A DNA stretch of 64,000 nt, from positions 1,302,001-1,366,000 of the forward strand of contig NZ_JAFLRG010000001.1 in NCBI RefSeq assembly GCF_017315725.1, read 5' to 3'. This stretch comes from Trinickia acidisoli (lineage in GTDB: Bacteria; Pseudomonadota; Gammaproteobacteria; Burkholderiales; Burkholderiaceae). Positions 30,313 through 39,664 of the stretch are shown here, piece by piece (the first letter of the stretch is position 1; every line of letters starts with the position of its first letter). A program made the position numbers and the translations under genes. Under the pieces are notes generated by a model that was given only the letters and a program-made list of their open reading frames with translations, did no database searches and was not told the origin of the DNA.

Positions 30313-31643
30313 GCCGTAGCTCTCCAGTCCCTATTGCAGCGATACCAAATGACGATGCCGATCGGCAGATTCAGGGCGACGGCCATGCTCGCCAAAACCG
30401 CGATCAGCCCGGCCGACGAATCATGTCGCGTTGCGTAGAACGCGGCGGGCAACGTGATCAAGGTCGTACAAACGTTGAGCCAGACGAGCGGCTCGCGTCG
30501 GAAGCTACGCAATTGCAGCGCGAGGGCACTCGTGAACTGCGTGGCGAAAGCAAAAACGGTGAGTCCGAGCAATTGCGGCCATGGCAAGAGGCGATGCGCG
30601 ACCGGCAGATTCGCTACGAGGCTGGCGAGACCGAGGAATGCCGTTGCGCCGACGGTGAAAACGCCGAGCATGATGCCGAAGTCGCGCCAAAAGAGGTGGT
30701 CGAGCTTGGGCCAATCGTGTACCGCCGCAGCCTGCGCCATCGCGGGCACGCGGCGCAGCAGCCACGACTGCGAGATGAGGCAGATCGTATTGACGACCGT
30801 CAGCGATAGGCCGAACTGTCCCGCGACGATCGCCCCTTGCGTACGAAACAGGTTCGGGATGTTGATCTGCGTGAGCAAATAGGCGCATAGCCAATTGAGG
30901 GCCAACCGCCATTGCAAGGGCCACACTTCCTCGCGCCAGCGGTAGCTGTCGCCCGGCTCGTCGCGGGCGATCGCCACGAGGGGACGATGGCGGCGCGCAA
31001 GCCACACGAGCGGTACGCACAGCGCCATCGCCGGGGTCATCGTCGTGGCCCATAGGCCGCCCCCGGCGACCAGGGCCGCCCAGCACCCGAGCGACCCGAG
31101 CATCGCGGTGACGAGCCGCACCGAATACACCTGCGAAATCCGGCCGCTGCCCTCGATCAACGAGAGAAACGGCAAGACGATGAGGCCGCCTGCGGTGACC
31201 GCGCACAGCACCAGCCAACACGGCGCCCACGTGATGCCGGCGGATGCTTTCGAAGCGAAGAAGATCCATCCGCCCGGCAGCAGCAAGACGAAGAACGCGA
31301 TCGCTGCTGCCGCGTACCAGCGCACCGACTTGCCCAGCAACGACTTGAAGTGAGCGGAGCGAGCCCCCACGAGCCGATTGCCGTGAGCCCAGCGCAAGCC
31401 GACGAACGAATGCGCGGCGACTTGAAGCAAGACCGTGGACAAGCCGAGATCGAACAGCGTATAGAGCGAGGCGACGCTCAGGAAGCTGTAATACCAGCCT
31501 TGCAGTTCAGGTGTCAGGTATTTGATCGCGAGTATCGTCGAGACGAGTCCGGCGCCGGCCTGCCATACGCGTAGCGCGAGGATCGAGGCGAGGTCGGGCC
31601 GCCAGAGGCGGCCAAACAACGAGTCGGACTGTTGCACGCTCAT
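30309..31643 (-). CDS. Wzx-type polysaccharide/oligosaccharide flippase
   Basis: A 444-residue polytopic protein of the MATE/MOP flippase superfamily with about 12 to 14 predicted membrane helices, beginning LASILALRVWQAGAGLVSTI. Such proteins move undecaprenyl-linked glycan units across the inner membrane. It lies between the nucleotidyltransferase and the GT2 and overlaps the latter by four bases. No Wzy polymerase is recognisable in the window, so whether the unit is polymerised is open. Confidence 0.8.
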   Translation of the reverse strand: MSVQQSDSLFGRLWRPDLASILALRVWQAGAGLVSTILAIKYLTPELQGWYYSFLSVASLYTLFDLGLSTVLLQVAAHSFVGLRWAHGNRLVGARSAHFKSLLGKSVRWYAAAAIAFFVLLLPGGWIFFASKASAGITWAPCWLVLCAVTAGGLIVLPFLSLIEGSGRISQVYSVRLVTAMLGSLGCWAALVAGGGLWATTMTPAMALCVPLVWLARRHRPLVAIARDEPGDSYRWREEVWPLQWRLALNWLCAYLLTQINIPNLFRTQGAIVAGQFGLSLTVVNTICLISQSWLLRRVPAMAQAAAVHDWPKLDHLFWRDFGIMLGVFTVGATAFLGLASLVANLPVAHRLLPWPQLLGLTVFAFATQFTSALALQLRSFRREPLVWLNVCTTLITLPAAFYATRHDSSAGLIAVLASMAVALNLPIGIVIWYRCNRDWRATA

Positions 31644-31649
31644 GCGTGT

Positions 31650-32720
31650 TCAGAACAGCTTCGCGGCGAGGTCGTAATCGCTCGGGCGGCCGACGTCGAG
31701 CCAGTGTTCGAAGATAGGAAAACACGACACGCGCACGTTGCGGCGAATCAACTCGTGCGCAACGTCCGTCATGTGGTACGGCCCGTCCTTCGGCAACGTG
31801 GCGAACACGCGCGGCGAGAGAAAGTAGATGCCGCTATTGACGAGAAAGCCGAGCTTCGGTTTTTCATCGATGTGCAGGACCTGCGCTTGCGCCGTGCTGA
31901 CGACGCCGAACGGCACCTGAAAGCTGTACTGTGTCGCCGCGATCGTCATCGCCGATTCGGTCCGCAGGTGATAGGCGAGGAACATGCCGATATCGAGGTT
32001 GGTCAGGATGTCGCCGTTGAAGACGAGCGTCGCGTTATCGCGGCAGGAGAGGCGCGACAGCGCACCGCCCGTGCCGAGCGGTTCTTCTTCGTGAATGTAA
32101 TCGATTGGCACGCCGAAGCGTTCGCCCGCGCCGAAGTAGTCGACGATCTTATCATGCAGATAATGCGTGGAAATGAAGATGCGATTCGCGCCGTGGTTCA
32201 CGAGTTTCTCGATGCTGATTTCGAGCATCGGGCGCCCGTTCACGCACAGCATCGGCTTCGGCGTGGTTTCCGTGAGCGGCCGTAGGCGCATCCCATAGCC
32301 GCCCGCCATCACGACCGCGGTGAAACGCTGATTGACGTAGGCCGGCGACGAATTGATGCTTTGATGATCGATCACGTCAACCGGCGCGCCGAGACGATCG
32401 ACGAGAATGAGTTGTCGCAGCGAATGCCGGCGAAATAGTTCGGTCCGCTCGGCTCGCGTCGAATCGATGCGAGCCGTGACGGCCGTCGGCCGCGCGGTTT
32501 TGAGTTTGATCTGGTGAACGTCGCGGGCAGTCGCGTCGAGTTGTTTACCTTCTAGAAACGCGCGGCGAATGTCGCCGTCCGTGACGACGTTGACGAAGCG
32601 CCCAGCGTCGTCGTATATCAGCGCGCATCCCAGCGATCCGCTTGCTTGAATGCAACGCACGACGTCGGATAGATTGGCGTCGAGCGATACTTTGAGTTCG
32701 TCGATGTGTGTATTTTTCAT
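31650..32720 (-). CDS. CBS-domain sugar nucleotidyltransferase (PtmE-like)
   Basis: A 356-residue fusion. Residues 1-120 or so form a CBS pair (LSDVVRCIQASGSLGCALIYDDAGRF, VVTDGDIRRAF). Residues 130-356 are a NTP_transferase with the signature VMAGGYGMRLRPLTETTPKP and metal Asp in LVFNGDILTN. This architecture is that of Campylobacter PtmE, which makes GDP-GlcNAc for the legionaminic-acid pathway. With LegB/C/G/H/I homologues in the same operon, GDP-GlcNAc synthesis is the best guess. Mannose-1-phosphate guanylyltransferase-like activity is the alternative. Confidence 0.8.
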   Translation of the reverse strand: MKNTHIDELKVSLDANLSDVVRCIQASGSLGCALIYDDAGRFVNVVTDGDIRRAFLEGKQLDATARDVHQIKLKTARPTAVTARIDSTRAERTELFRRHSLRQLILVDRLGAPVDVIDHQSINSSPAYVNQRFTAVVMAGGYGMRLRPLTETTPKPMLCVNGRPMLEISIEKLVNHGANRIFISTHYLHDKIVDYFGAGERFGVPIDYIHEEEPLGTGGALSRLSCRDNATLVFNGDILTNLDIGMFLAYHLRTESAMTIAATQYSFQVPFGVVSTAQAQVLHIDEKPKLGFLVNSGIYFLSPRVFATLPKDGPYHMTDVAHELIRRNVRVSCFPIFEHWLDVGRPSDYDLAAKLF

Positions 32721-32812
32721 GGCGTTCCTTCCGCAAACAAATCGCTCCCAAGGCGATCAGGGCGTCATCGATGCAGGCTCGCTCTCCGCCTGGCATCCAG
32801 GGCCGCGCGTAG

Positions 32813-33970
32813 CTACTGAAGGTCGTAAAACGTTTTGATCGACACCTCCGTTAGATTTCGGGACAAGAGCTCGCGCACGATTCGTGCCGTCGTTCCGGGG
32901 CGATCGTAGGGATTGGCGGCAGACGCGGCGAGATGGCGAAATTCGGGTGACAGCGCGCGAGCGATCGCATCGACGATCTCGGTCGCCTCGTCGTTGCAGG
33001 AAATGACGCTGTTGCCGCGCGTGCGGCCGGCTTGACGCGGGCCGACGTCGACGCTCGGCACGCCGAGCGTCGGCACTTCGATGACGGCGCTCGACGAATT
33101 GCCGACGACCGCCGCCGCGTGCTTCGCCGCCGACAGATAAAGCTGCGTGCCCAGCGACATGAAGAACCGATAGCGCTTGGGGTGCCGGGCCGCTCGCTCG
33201 GCGAGCAGGCGGTTGATCGCGAGGCCTCCGGCATCTGCGTTGGCGCCTGTCATGACGACTGCGTGGTCCGGAAAGTCGTCGAGCGCGTCGAGCAAGGCGC
33301 TAAGCTGAATGTCGGGCGGCTTCGAGGATCGCGTAGCGGGGTGAAACGTCGCGAGCAGGTACGGCTGACCCGGTTCGAGGTTCAGCCTGCGCGATGTGTC
33401 TTCGGCGCCGGACAACTCGATCGTCCGAATGTTTTCAACGCCCAGCGCGCCGACCGCGAATACGCGATCGGGATCTTCTCCTAGCTGAATGATGCGTGCC
33501 CGGTAAGCCTGCGTGCTCGCAAAGTGCAGATGACTCATCTTCGTGATCGCATGCCGGAACGATTCGTCGATGGCGCCGAGCGTGAGTTCGCCCCCCTGTA
33601 TATGAGCGATCGGAATCTTGCAGACCGTCGCGGCCGCGGCCGCGGCGAACGCTTCATAGCGATCGCCGAGCAGGACGAGGAGGTCGGGCGCCATGCGACG
33701 CAAGACGTCGCCGTAACGGATCATGCCGAGTCCCATCGCGGTGTAGACGCCGGCTTCCGTCGCGCTGTCCATCAGCACTTCGACGCGCTCGTAAAGCGAA
33801 ATGCCGTCGTTCTCGATCTCGTGCCAGGTCGCGCCGTGCGCATCGGCCACATGCGAGCCGGTCACGAGCAGCCTGACCGTCGCGTCCGGTTCGTTCTCGA
33901 GCGCGCGAATCAACGGACGCAGCAGGCCATACTCGGCGCGCGTGCCGGTGAAGATGCATATCGTTCGCAT
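32813..33970 (-). CDS. UDP/GDP-amino-sugar 2-epimerase, hydrolysing (NeuC/LegG-like)
   Basis: A 385-residue GT-B-fold epimerase. NeuC/LegG enzymes release the nucleotide while inverting C2, giving the free ManNAc-type hexose that NeuB condenses with PEP. Motifs are ICIFTGTRAEYGLLRPL, LLVLLGDRYEAFAAA (active-site Asp), HIQGGELTLGAIDESFRHA and the nucleotide loop GNSSSAVIEVPTLGVP. Within a legionaminic-type operon the substrate is probably the diacetamido-trideoxy sugar made by LegB, LegC and NeuD. It is separated from those genes by the oxidoreductases and the GT-C gene. Confidence 0.86.
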   Translation of the reverse strand: MRTICIFTGTRAEYGLLRPLIRALENEPDATVRLLVTGSHVADAHGATWHEIENDGISLYERVEVLMDSATEAGVYTAMGLGMIRYGDVLRRMAPDLLVLLGDRYEAFAAAAAATVCKIPIAHIQGGELTLGAIDESFRHAITKMSHLHFASTQAYRARIIQLGEDPDRVFAVGALGVENIRTIELSGAEDTSRRLNLEPGQPYLLATFHPATRSSKPPDIQLSALLDALDDFPDHAVVMTGANADAGGLAINRLLAERAARHPKRYRFFMSLGTQLYLSAAKHAAAVVGNSSSAVIEVPTLGVPSVDVGPRQAGRTRGNSVISCNDEATEIVDAIARALSPEFRHLAASAANPYDRPGTTARIVRELLSRNLTEVSIKTFYDLQ

Positions 33971-34006
33971 AGCATCGCTCCTATGTCGGGTGATGTTCGG
34001 GCAGCA

Positions 34007-36172
34007 TCACCAGTTTTTCGCGCCCGACGTCCACGTGCCGTAGGCGGGCCGCATCGGATCGATCAATACCGGATGCGCCTGCTTCGCGTACGCGAAGTCG
34101 GGCGGGTCTGCGTAGACGAGCTTGAAGTCCAGCCCGTCCGACATGTACAGATAGGTCGGATCGCCGATCGGATGCGGGGCCATCGCAGTCATCCGCGGCA
34201 TGTAGTCGGGAAACAGGCCGGGAATGTCGCCGCGCACGATCGGCGGTCCGATGCGCTCGGTGGGCGAAAGCGTATGGGTGGGGATGCCGTCCTCGAGCGC
34301 CGCGGACGTTGGCGGATACTGCCCGTGGTCGCGCTTGTAAGCGTCGAGCGCTTGGACGATGTCGAATATCTGCGCCACGCGCGCGTCGGCTTGCACGTTT
34401 TCGAATGCCATGCTGATGTCGATGTACCGGCCGAGTCGTTGCCGCCATGCTTCGCCGCGAAGATAGGATCGAACCACCGACAGCGTGTTCAGGTTCGTGA
34501 GCGGGACGACCCCATTGCGGACGGTAATGATCGCGTGGGGCTTGTCGAAATCGTAGTCGTCCAGGTTGAAGCGCTGTCGTAACCCCGGGTTGACGATGAG
34601 TTGGACGCTGCGCGGCCAATTGACGTATTCGTCGACCGAGATGCCGAGCCGTTCCTTCGTGTGATAGACCGCGACCAGACTGCCCGTATATTCGTAGTTC
34701 CAAAGCATGCGATCGCCGATGCGAGGGGCCGCGTCGTCGAATACGAAGGTACGCACGTCCTTGAGCGGTGCTTCGTGCGTGCGGACGAACGTCATGATCG
34801 CGGACTGTCGGATCCAGTCGCGCCAGAGATCGAGCCCCGAGACGATCCCGCTTCCCACCGACGCGCCGATCACGTAGCCGAGCACAAGATCGCGTCCGAT
34901 CGTGCGCAGCGCGGCGACTTTCGCGAACGCCAGGTCGAGTAGATTCACGAACGAGATCAGGACGAGCGCGAGCGCGACGAGTGCCGGCAGGATGTTGCGG
35001 CTGTCGTAGAAGCTCGTCAGCACCGGGGTCTTGTCGGCGACCAGATAGGGATAGACGGCCGCCGCGAACAAAATCCATCCGAGCGCGGCCTGAGCCAGCG
35101 ACGCGCGCAGCGTCGTGCGCGTGGGCTTTCTAGGTGCGACGCGAAGCAGAAGAAAGCAGAGGAGACAGCAGGAAACGAGTATCGGCCAGGGCACGCCGCG
35201 CGACGAGATGGCGAAATAATCGCGCAGGACGGGCCGAATGATCGTGAATGCACCGATGAATGATGAAAGCAGCGCGTGCGAATGAATGTCGTTGTAGTCG
35301 CCATAAAGCATCGACTTGACGTGCGTGAGCCGTTTGATCAAAACGAAGACGAGCGGCAACGCGAGCAACGCCGCGTGTTGTGCCGCGAATTCGCGAAGCG
35401 GTGCGCGAGTGGCCTGCACGATCGCGCTCAGCGTCACCCGCCACTCGCGCACCCGAGAAGGCACGTCGCCCCATTGCGGGATATACGTCGCCGCGCCACC
35501 GACGCGTTCGCTCGCATAGCGGGCCGCGAACAGGACGAGGATCGCCAAATAAAGCGCGATGAGCGAATTGAGGTAGAACGAGAAGAAAAAGAACGGCAAG
35601 CTGACCAGTTGATTCCTGCGTTCGTTCGACGACGCCGACAAGCACGCGCAGCCGATCCAGAACGACGCGATGTAGACGTTGTACATCGCCACGCTCGTCA
35701 GAAACCGGACCATCGCGACGTGCGTGGCGGTGTAGATCAAGAACAGCGCGAACGCATCGTCGCGCGAGAGCACGCGCCGGCGGTGCAACACATAAGCGGC
35801 AGCGGCCCCCGCGACGACCCACCCGAGGAGCGCCGTCACGCGCATCGCAAGCGAAGGATGAGCCAGCGCATTGATCGCGTTCGTCAAATAGCCGCCCCAG
35901 AAAATACCGAGCTCCTTGGAGATCTGTATGTTTTGAGCGGGGGATTGAAAGCGCCATACCCAGTCGTCCCAGAAGTAACCGGGGTTGCAAGCGATGAGCG
36001 CCGTTCCGCCGAAGATCGCGATGAAAGCGATGGGTATGCGCCGGACGAATGCGACCCACCCCGACAAGCGCGAGGACCGGCCGCTTATCCGCTCGCGCGC
36101 GCGTTGCCGCGTATCGGCGTCGGGCCGGAACTGTGTATACATCGAAACCTCGTCGCTGTCGTCCATATCCAT
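34007..36172 (-). CDS. GT-C-like membrane protein with pseudopilin-like C-terminal domain
   Basis: A 721-residue protein with about ten membrane helices in residues 45-480. After the first helix comes WDDW (residues 68-71), placed like the acidic motif of GT-C glycosyltransferases that use polyprenyl-phosphate sugars. Residues from about 593 to 721 are soluble and resemble the GspG pseudopilin globular domain: IVQALDAYKRDHGQYPP, then GDPTYLYMSDGLDFKLVY. With GtrA and GtrB homologues in the same operon, this is the best candidate for the serotype-type glycosyltransferase. The fused tail is unusual. It starts three bases after the SDR stop. Confidence 0.6.
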   Translation of the reverse strand: MDMDDSDEVSMYTQFRPDADTRQRARERISGRSSRLSGWVAFVRRIPIAFIAIFGGTALIACNPGYFWDDWVWRFQSPAQNIQISKELGIFWGGYLTNAINALAHPSLAMRVTALLGWVVAGAAAAYVLHRRRVLSRDDAFALFLIYTATHVAMVRFLTSVAMYNVYIASFWIGCACLSASSNERRNQLVSLPFFFFSFYLNSLIALYLAILVLFAARYASERVGGAATYIPQWGDVPSRVREWRVTLSAIVQATRAPLREFAAQHAALLALPLVFVLIKRLTHVKSMLYGDYNDIHSHALLSSFIGAFTIIRPVLRDYFAISSRGVPWPILVSCCLLCFLLLRVAPRKPTRTTLRASLAQAALGWILFAAAVYPYLVADKTPVLTSFYDSRNILPALVALALVLISFVNLLDLAFAKVAALRTIGRDLVLGYVIGASVGSGIVSGLDLWRDWIRQSAIMTFVRTHEAPLKDVRTFVFDDAAPRIGDRMLWNYEYTGSLVAVYHTKERLGISVDEYVNWPRSVQLIVNPGLRQRFNLDDYDFDKPHAIITVRNGVVPLTNLNTLSVVRSYLRGEAWRQRLGRYIDISMAFENVQADARVAQIFDIVQALDAYKRDHGQYPPTSAALEDGIPTHTLSPTERIGPPIVRGDIPGLFPDYMPRMTAMAPHPIGDPTYLYMSDGLDFKLVYADPPDFAYAKQAHPVLIDPMRPAYGTWTSGAKNW

Positions 36173-36175
36173 GAT

Positions 36176-36985
36176 CTACCAAGCGCACCAACCGCCGTCG
36201 ACCGCGATGTTCTGCCCCGTGACGTAGCTCGACATGTCGCTTGCCAAAAATAGCGCGGTGCCCTTGAAGTCCTCCTCGATCGCCATGCGGCCGAGCGGCG
36301 TCCGTTGTTCATAGCGCTCGACGAATGCGGTGGGTTGGTTGCGCCAGACACCGCCGGGGCTCATCGCGTTCACGCGTACGTGGGGCGCAAGCGTTGTCGC
36401 GAGCCAGGTCGTCAGTTGCGCCAGCGCGCCTTTGCTCGCGGCGTAGCCGGCTGGGTTGGCCATCGCCGTGCCTTCATAGAGGCGCCAGTCCGGCCCGACG
36501 ACGCCGTATAGCGAGGACACGTTGATGACGGACCCTTTGCCGGATCGCTTGAGATACGGCAGCGCTTCCTGCACGAGCTCGAAGGCCGCGGTGACGTTGA
36601 CTTCGAAGGCAGCGCGCCATGCCGCGCTTTGCTGCCGTTCGAACCGCACGGCCCAACCGTCGAGTTCCGTGGTGCCGACGAACGCCGCGCAGTTGACGAG
36701 CACGTCGAGCCCTCCGCATTGCGCGGCAACCTGGGCCGGCAGCGCGCGCGCGCTTGCCTCGTCGGCGAGATCGACTTCGAACGCGGCCACACGCGCGTCG
36801 CGCATGCGCATGCCGTGAATGCGCTCGGCGCACTGCTCGAGGGCTGCGAGCCGGCGATCCGCCAGCGCGACGGTGGCGCCGGCTTCGGCAAGCGCCTCGG
36901 CAATCGCCGCGCCGATGTGGCCGGCTGCCCCGGTGATCAAGGCCGTTCTACCCGAGAGAGACATGAGCTCTGAAATCGTGCGCAT
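36176..36985 (-). CDS. SDR-family oxidoreductase (PtmA-like)
   Basis: A 269-residue short-chain dehydrogenase/reductase. The Rossmann glycine motif is TGAAGHIGAAIAEAL, NCAAFVG and VINVSSLYGVVG follow (catalytic Ser), and the catalytic YAASK and the family end SSYVTGQNIAVDGGW are intact. SDRs of this kind (PtmA) accompany legionaminic-acid genes in Campylobacter, but the exact substrate in that pathway is not settled. A sugar or sugar-precursor reductase is the safe description. Confidence 0.82.
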   Translation of the reverse strand: MRTISELMSLSGRTALITGAAGHIGAAIAEALAEAGATVALADRRLAALEQCAERIHGMRMRDARVAAFEVDLADEASARALPAQVAAQCGGLDVLVNCAAFVGTTELDGWAVRFERQQSAAWRAAFEVNVTAAFELVQEALPYLKRSGKGSVINVSSLYGVVGPDWRLYEGTAMANPAGYAASKGALAQLTTWLATTLAPHVRVNAMSPGGVWRNQPTAFVERYEQRTPLGRMAIEEDFKGTALFLASDMSSYVTGQNIAVDGGWCAW

Positions 36986-37027
36986 CGTAGGGTGTCGAGT
37001 CGATAGGTCGTGGTGGTCCGGTCCGGG

Positions 37028-38038
37028 CTAGAGGTGCACCCAGCGTTGATTGGCCGCCGCCGTTTCCGCGGCCGCGATGAACTGCATGACTTCACGTCCT
37101 CCGGCGAAATCGCACATCGTCGATAGGTTGTTGTCGAAGAACGACTTCAGTTGCGTCCGGTACGTCATGTCGCGCTCGGTCGGGCCGTGGATCAACTCGT
37201 CATTGAGGATCAGCGTGCCGCCGACGAGGTCGACCCTTGCCGTCAAATCGCGAGCGTTGATTGTGATGACGCGTTGCGGCGTCCGGTCGAGGTAGTTGAT
37301 GGAGATCGCCACGGCCGGACAGCGTTCGTGGCGCGACACGATCGAATAGACGTCGTCGCTCGCGATCTCGAGATGACTGAGATGACCGCCGACGGCCGTG
37401 ATCGAGCGCGGACGACCGCATAACCAGAGCGCAAGATCGATCTCGTGAGAAAGATCGCGCAACACGCCGCCGCCTTGGTCCGAGTGCGCCGAATACGAAG
37501 TGCGGTAATCGCGGTCCGGCCGCCACTGCGGCAAGTACTGGCCGGCGTAGAAGCAGGCGCTGTAGAGTGGCCGCCCCGCGAGCGCATCGCGCAGCGCTTG
37601 GATGAGAGGATGAAAACGCAGGTTGTATGCGACGGCAACATGGAACGGCAGCGCGGCGGGCATCTCGTCGATCTCATCGAGGGTGCTGCAAAGCGGTTTT
37701 TCCACGAGCACGCGACCGTCGAATCCCGCGCGTGCCAACTCTTGCAACGTTTGGGCATGCAGACCGGTGGCGTTCGCGATCACGACATGCCCAGGCCGAC
37801 TTTCGGCGAGGGCGTGCGCGATGCTCGCGAAGCGCGGAAATGGCGCGCCGGGATGGCTCGTCACGCATGCGACGTCAGCGCCGAGCGCCGCGGCGAGCCT
37901 GGCGTGGCGCGCACCGATCGACCCGTAGCCGATCACCAGCAGCGACGCGCGCGGACCGGCGTCCGCCGCCGGACCGTCGCGGTGAAGGCCGGTCTCTTCC
38001 ATGGGAAGCGATCGCGATGAGTGGGGGAGCTGGGCCAT
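37028..38038 (-). CDS. Gfo/Idh/MocA-family oxidoreductase
   Basis: A 336-residue NAD(P)-dependent oxidoreductase. The Rossmann motif is LLVIGYGSIGARHARL, the catalytic-lysine motif is VLVEKPLCSTLDE, and DLSHEIDLALWLCG carries the conserved His. Such enzymes oxidise or reduce nucleotide sugars or free sugars. The ATG at 38038 follows the neuB-like stop by one base (TGACATG). Its position between NeuB-like and SDR genes suggests modification of a sugar precursor of the same glycan. Confidence 0.82.
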   Translation of the reverse strand: MAQLPHSSRSLPMEETGLHRDGPAADAGPRASLLVIGYGSIGARHARLAAALGADVACVTSHPGAPFPRFASIAHALAESRPGHVVIANATGLHAQTLQELARAGFDGRVLVEKPLCSTLDEIDEMPAALPFHVAVAYNLRFHPLIQALRDALAGRPLYSACFYAGQYLPQWRPDRDYRTSYSAHSDQGGGVLRDLSHEIDLALWLCGRPRSITAVGGHLSHLEIASDDVYSIVSRHERCPAVAISINYLDRTPQRVITINARDLTARVDLVGGTLILNDELIHGPTERDMTYRTQLKSFFDNNLSTMCDFAGGREVMQFIAAAETAAANQRWVHL

Positions 38039-38039
38039 G

Positions 38040-39044
38040 TCAAATCGGCTCGTCGGCAGCATAGGCACGCATCGCGAGGGTGCCGACGACGCTATCCCAC
38101 CGGGCCGGCGAAATGCCCGACCCAGGACGGCGCACGGTCAGGTTCTCGGGCGAGAGCGGTTCGCCTTGGGCGATCGGCCGGCTTGCGACGATCGATTTGC
38201 GCGCGACGAGGCGGTTCGGCAGCTCCGACGCCGACGGGCGCTTGCGGCCATCGCCGAGGGCCGACGTGACGCGGCGCACGGCGCCCACCATCTGCGCAAA
38301 TTCGAGCGGCGCGAGGCTTGCGCGATGGTCCGGCCCAGGCATCGCGCGGTCCAGCGTGAGGTGCTTTTCGATGACGCGTGCGCCGAGCGCGGCCGCGGCG
38401 ATCGGAATCTCGATGCCGTCGGTGTGATCGGAGTAGCCGATCGATACGCGCGGAAACGCCGTGCCGAGCGTTAGCATGGCCCGCAGATTGACTTCTTCGA
38501 AGGGCGCCGGGTATTCGGTCGTGCAATGAAGCAAGGTGATCCGTTCCAGCGGCGTGCCGGCCGCTTCCAGCGTTTCGAGCGCGGTTTCCACCTCGCCCAG
38601 CGTGCCCATTCCGGTCGAGAGCAAGATCGGCAAGCCCATGGCACCCAACTGGCGCAGCAACGGGATGTCGGTGAGATCGCCCGATGAGACTTTCAACGCG
38701 CTCATGCCGATACCGGCGAGAAACGCCGCCGATTCGGCGTCGAACGGCGTGGACAAGAAGGCGATGCCTTGCTCTGTGCAATAAGCGGCGATATCGCGAA
38801 ACGCCGACTCGGGCAACTCGAGGCGCTTGAGCATGTCGAATTGCGATTCGCTCGAGCCGCACGTTCGCTGTTGATAGTTCGCTTTGGGCGCATGACGCGC
38901 GACGAGCTTCTCTGTCCGAAACGTTTGGAACTTGACGTAGTCGGCGCCGGTTCGCGCGGCTTCGTCGACGAGCCGAAAGGCCAGCTCGATCGAGCCGTTG
39001 TGATTGACGCCGGCCTCGGCGATGATCGCGCAGATGGACTTCAT
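38040..39044 (-). CDS. N-acetylneuraminate/legionaminate synthase (NeuB/LegI-like)
   Basis: A 334-residue enzyme that condenses PEP with a six-carbon N-acetylated sugar to a nine-carbon nonulosonic acid. The N-terminal TIM barrel begins AIIAEAGVNHNGSIELA, with VKFQTFRTEKL, SSGDLTDIPLL and STGMGTLGEVE. The C-terminal antifreeze-like SAF domain is SIVASRPIAQGEPLSPENLTV. Overlaps of four bases with neuD-like and near-contact with the next gene show tight coupling. Whether the product is legionaminic acid or an isomer cannot be told from sequence. Confidence 0.9.
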   Translation of the reverse strand: MKSICAIIAEAGVNHNGSIELAFRLVDEAARTGADYVKFQTFRTEKLVARHAPKANYQQRTCGSSESQFDMLKRLELPESAFRDIAAYCTEQGIAFLSTPFDAESAAFLAGIGMSALKVSSGDLTDIPLLRQLGAMGLPILLSTGMGTLGEVETALETLEAAGTPLERITLLHCTTEYPAPFEEVNLRAMLTLGTAFPRVSIGYSDHTDGIEIPIAAAALGARVIEKHLTLDRAMPGPDHRASLAPLEFAQMVGAVRRVTSALGDGRKRPSASELPNRLVARKSIVASRPIAQGEPLSPENLTVRRPGSGISPARWDSVVGTLAMRAYAADEPI

Positions 39045-39664
39045 GTTGCGAGCCCTCCGATGAACTGGGTCCCGTCAGGCAGTGGCTTGACGACGCGCGA
39101 GCCCATGGCCACGATGCAATCCGCGCCGATCGCGATGCCCTCGCGGCAGACGGCGCCGCTGCCGATCAGCGTGCGATCGCCGACCGTGGTGCCGCCGTTG
39201 ACGACCGCGGCCGTCGCCACATGGCAATGGTTTCCCACGTCGGCGTCGTGTTCGATCAGCGCGCGTGTGTTGACGATCGTGTTTGCGCCGACCTGCGCGC
39301 AGGACCCGACGCACGCCGCGTGCATGACGATCGTTCCTTCGGCGAGCGTTGCCGAACGCGCGACGTGGGCTCGGGGCGACACGACTGCCGGCAAGGTGAA
39401 GCCGGTTTCTTTCAATGCATGAAAGAGGCGCATCCTGATTTGCGGCGACTTGATCTGCCCGCACGTGACGAGTGCGAACTCGCAACGCTTTCGCAGCGCC
39501 GCGAGATCTTCGTCGAAGCCGACCACTTCGTAGCCCATGACTTCCTTGATTCGGCAATCGCGCCGCTCGACGATGCCCGCGATGCGCCAGGCCGCTGTTG
39601 CTTCGAGAACGTCGATGACGGCTTTGCAGTGACCGCCGCCGCCGATCAGCAGGATGTCCTTCAT
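39041..39664 (-). CDS. NeuD-type sugar O/N-acetyltransferase (LegH-like)
   Basis: A 207-residue protein with an N-terminal PglD-like Rossmann segment (ILLIGGGGHCKAVIDVLE) and a C-terminal left-handed beta-helix of hexapeptide repeats (VGSCAQVGANTIVNTRALIE, VATAAVVNGGTTVGDRTLIG). In legionaminic synthesis LegH acetylates the C4 amine formed by LegC. The ATG at 39664 overlaps the aminotransferase stop by four bases (ATGA). A NeuD-like sialate O-acetyltransferase is the alternative. Confidence 0.85.
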   Translation of the reverse strand: MKDILLIGGGGHCKAVIDVLEATAAWRIAGIVERRDCRIKEVMGYEVVGFDEDLAALRKRCEFALVTCGQIKSPQIRMRLFHALKETGFTLPAVVSPRAHVARSATLAEGTIVMHAACVGSCAQVGANTIVNTRALIEHDADVGNHCHVATAAVVNGGTTVGDRTLIGSGAVCREGIAIGADCIVAMGSRVVKPLPDGTQFIGGLAT

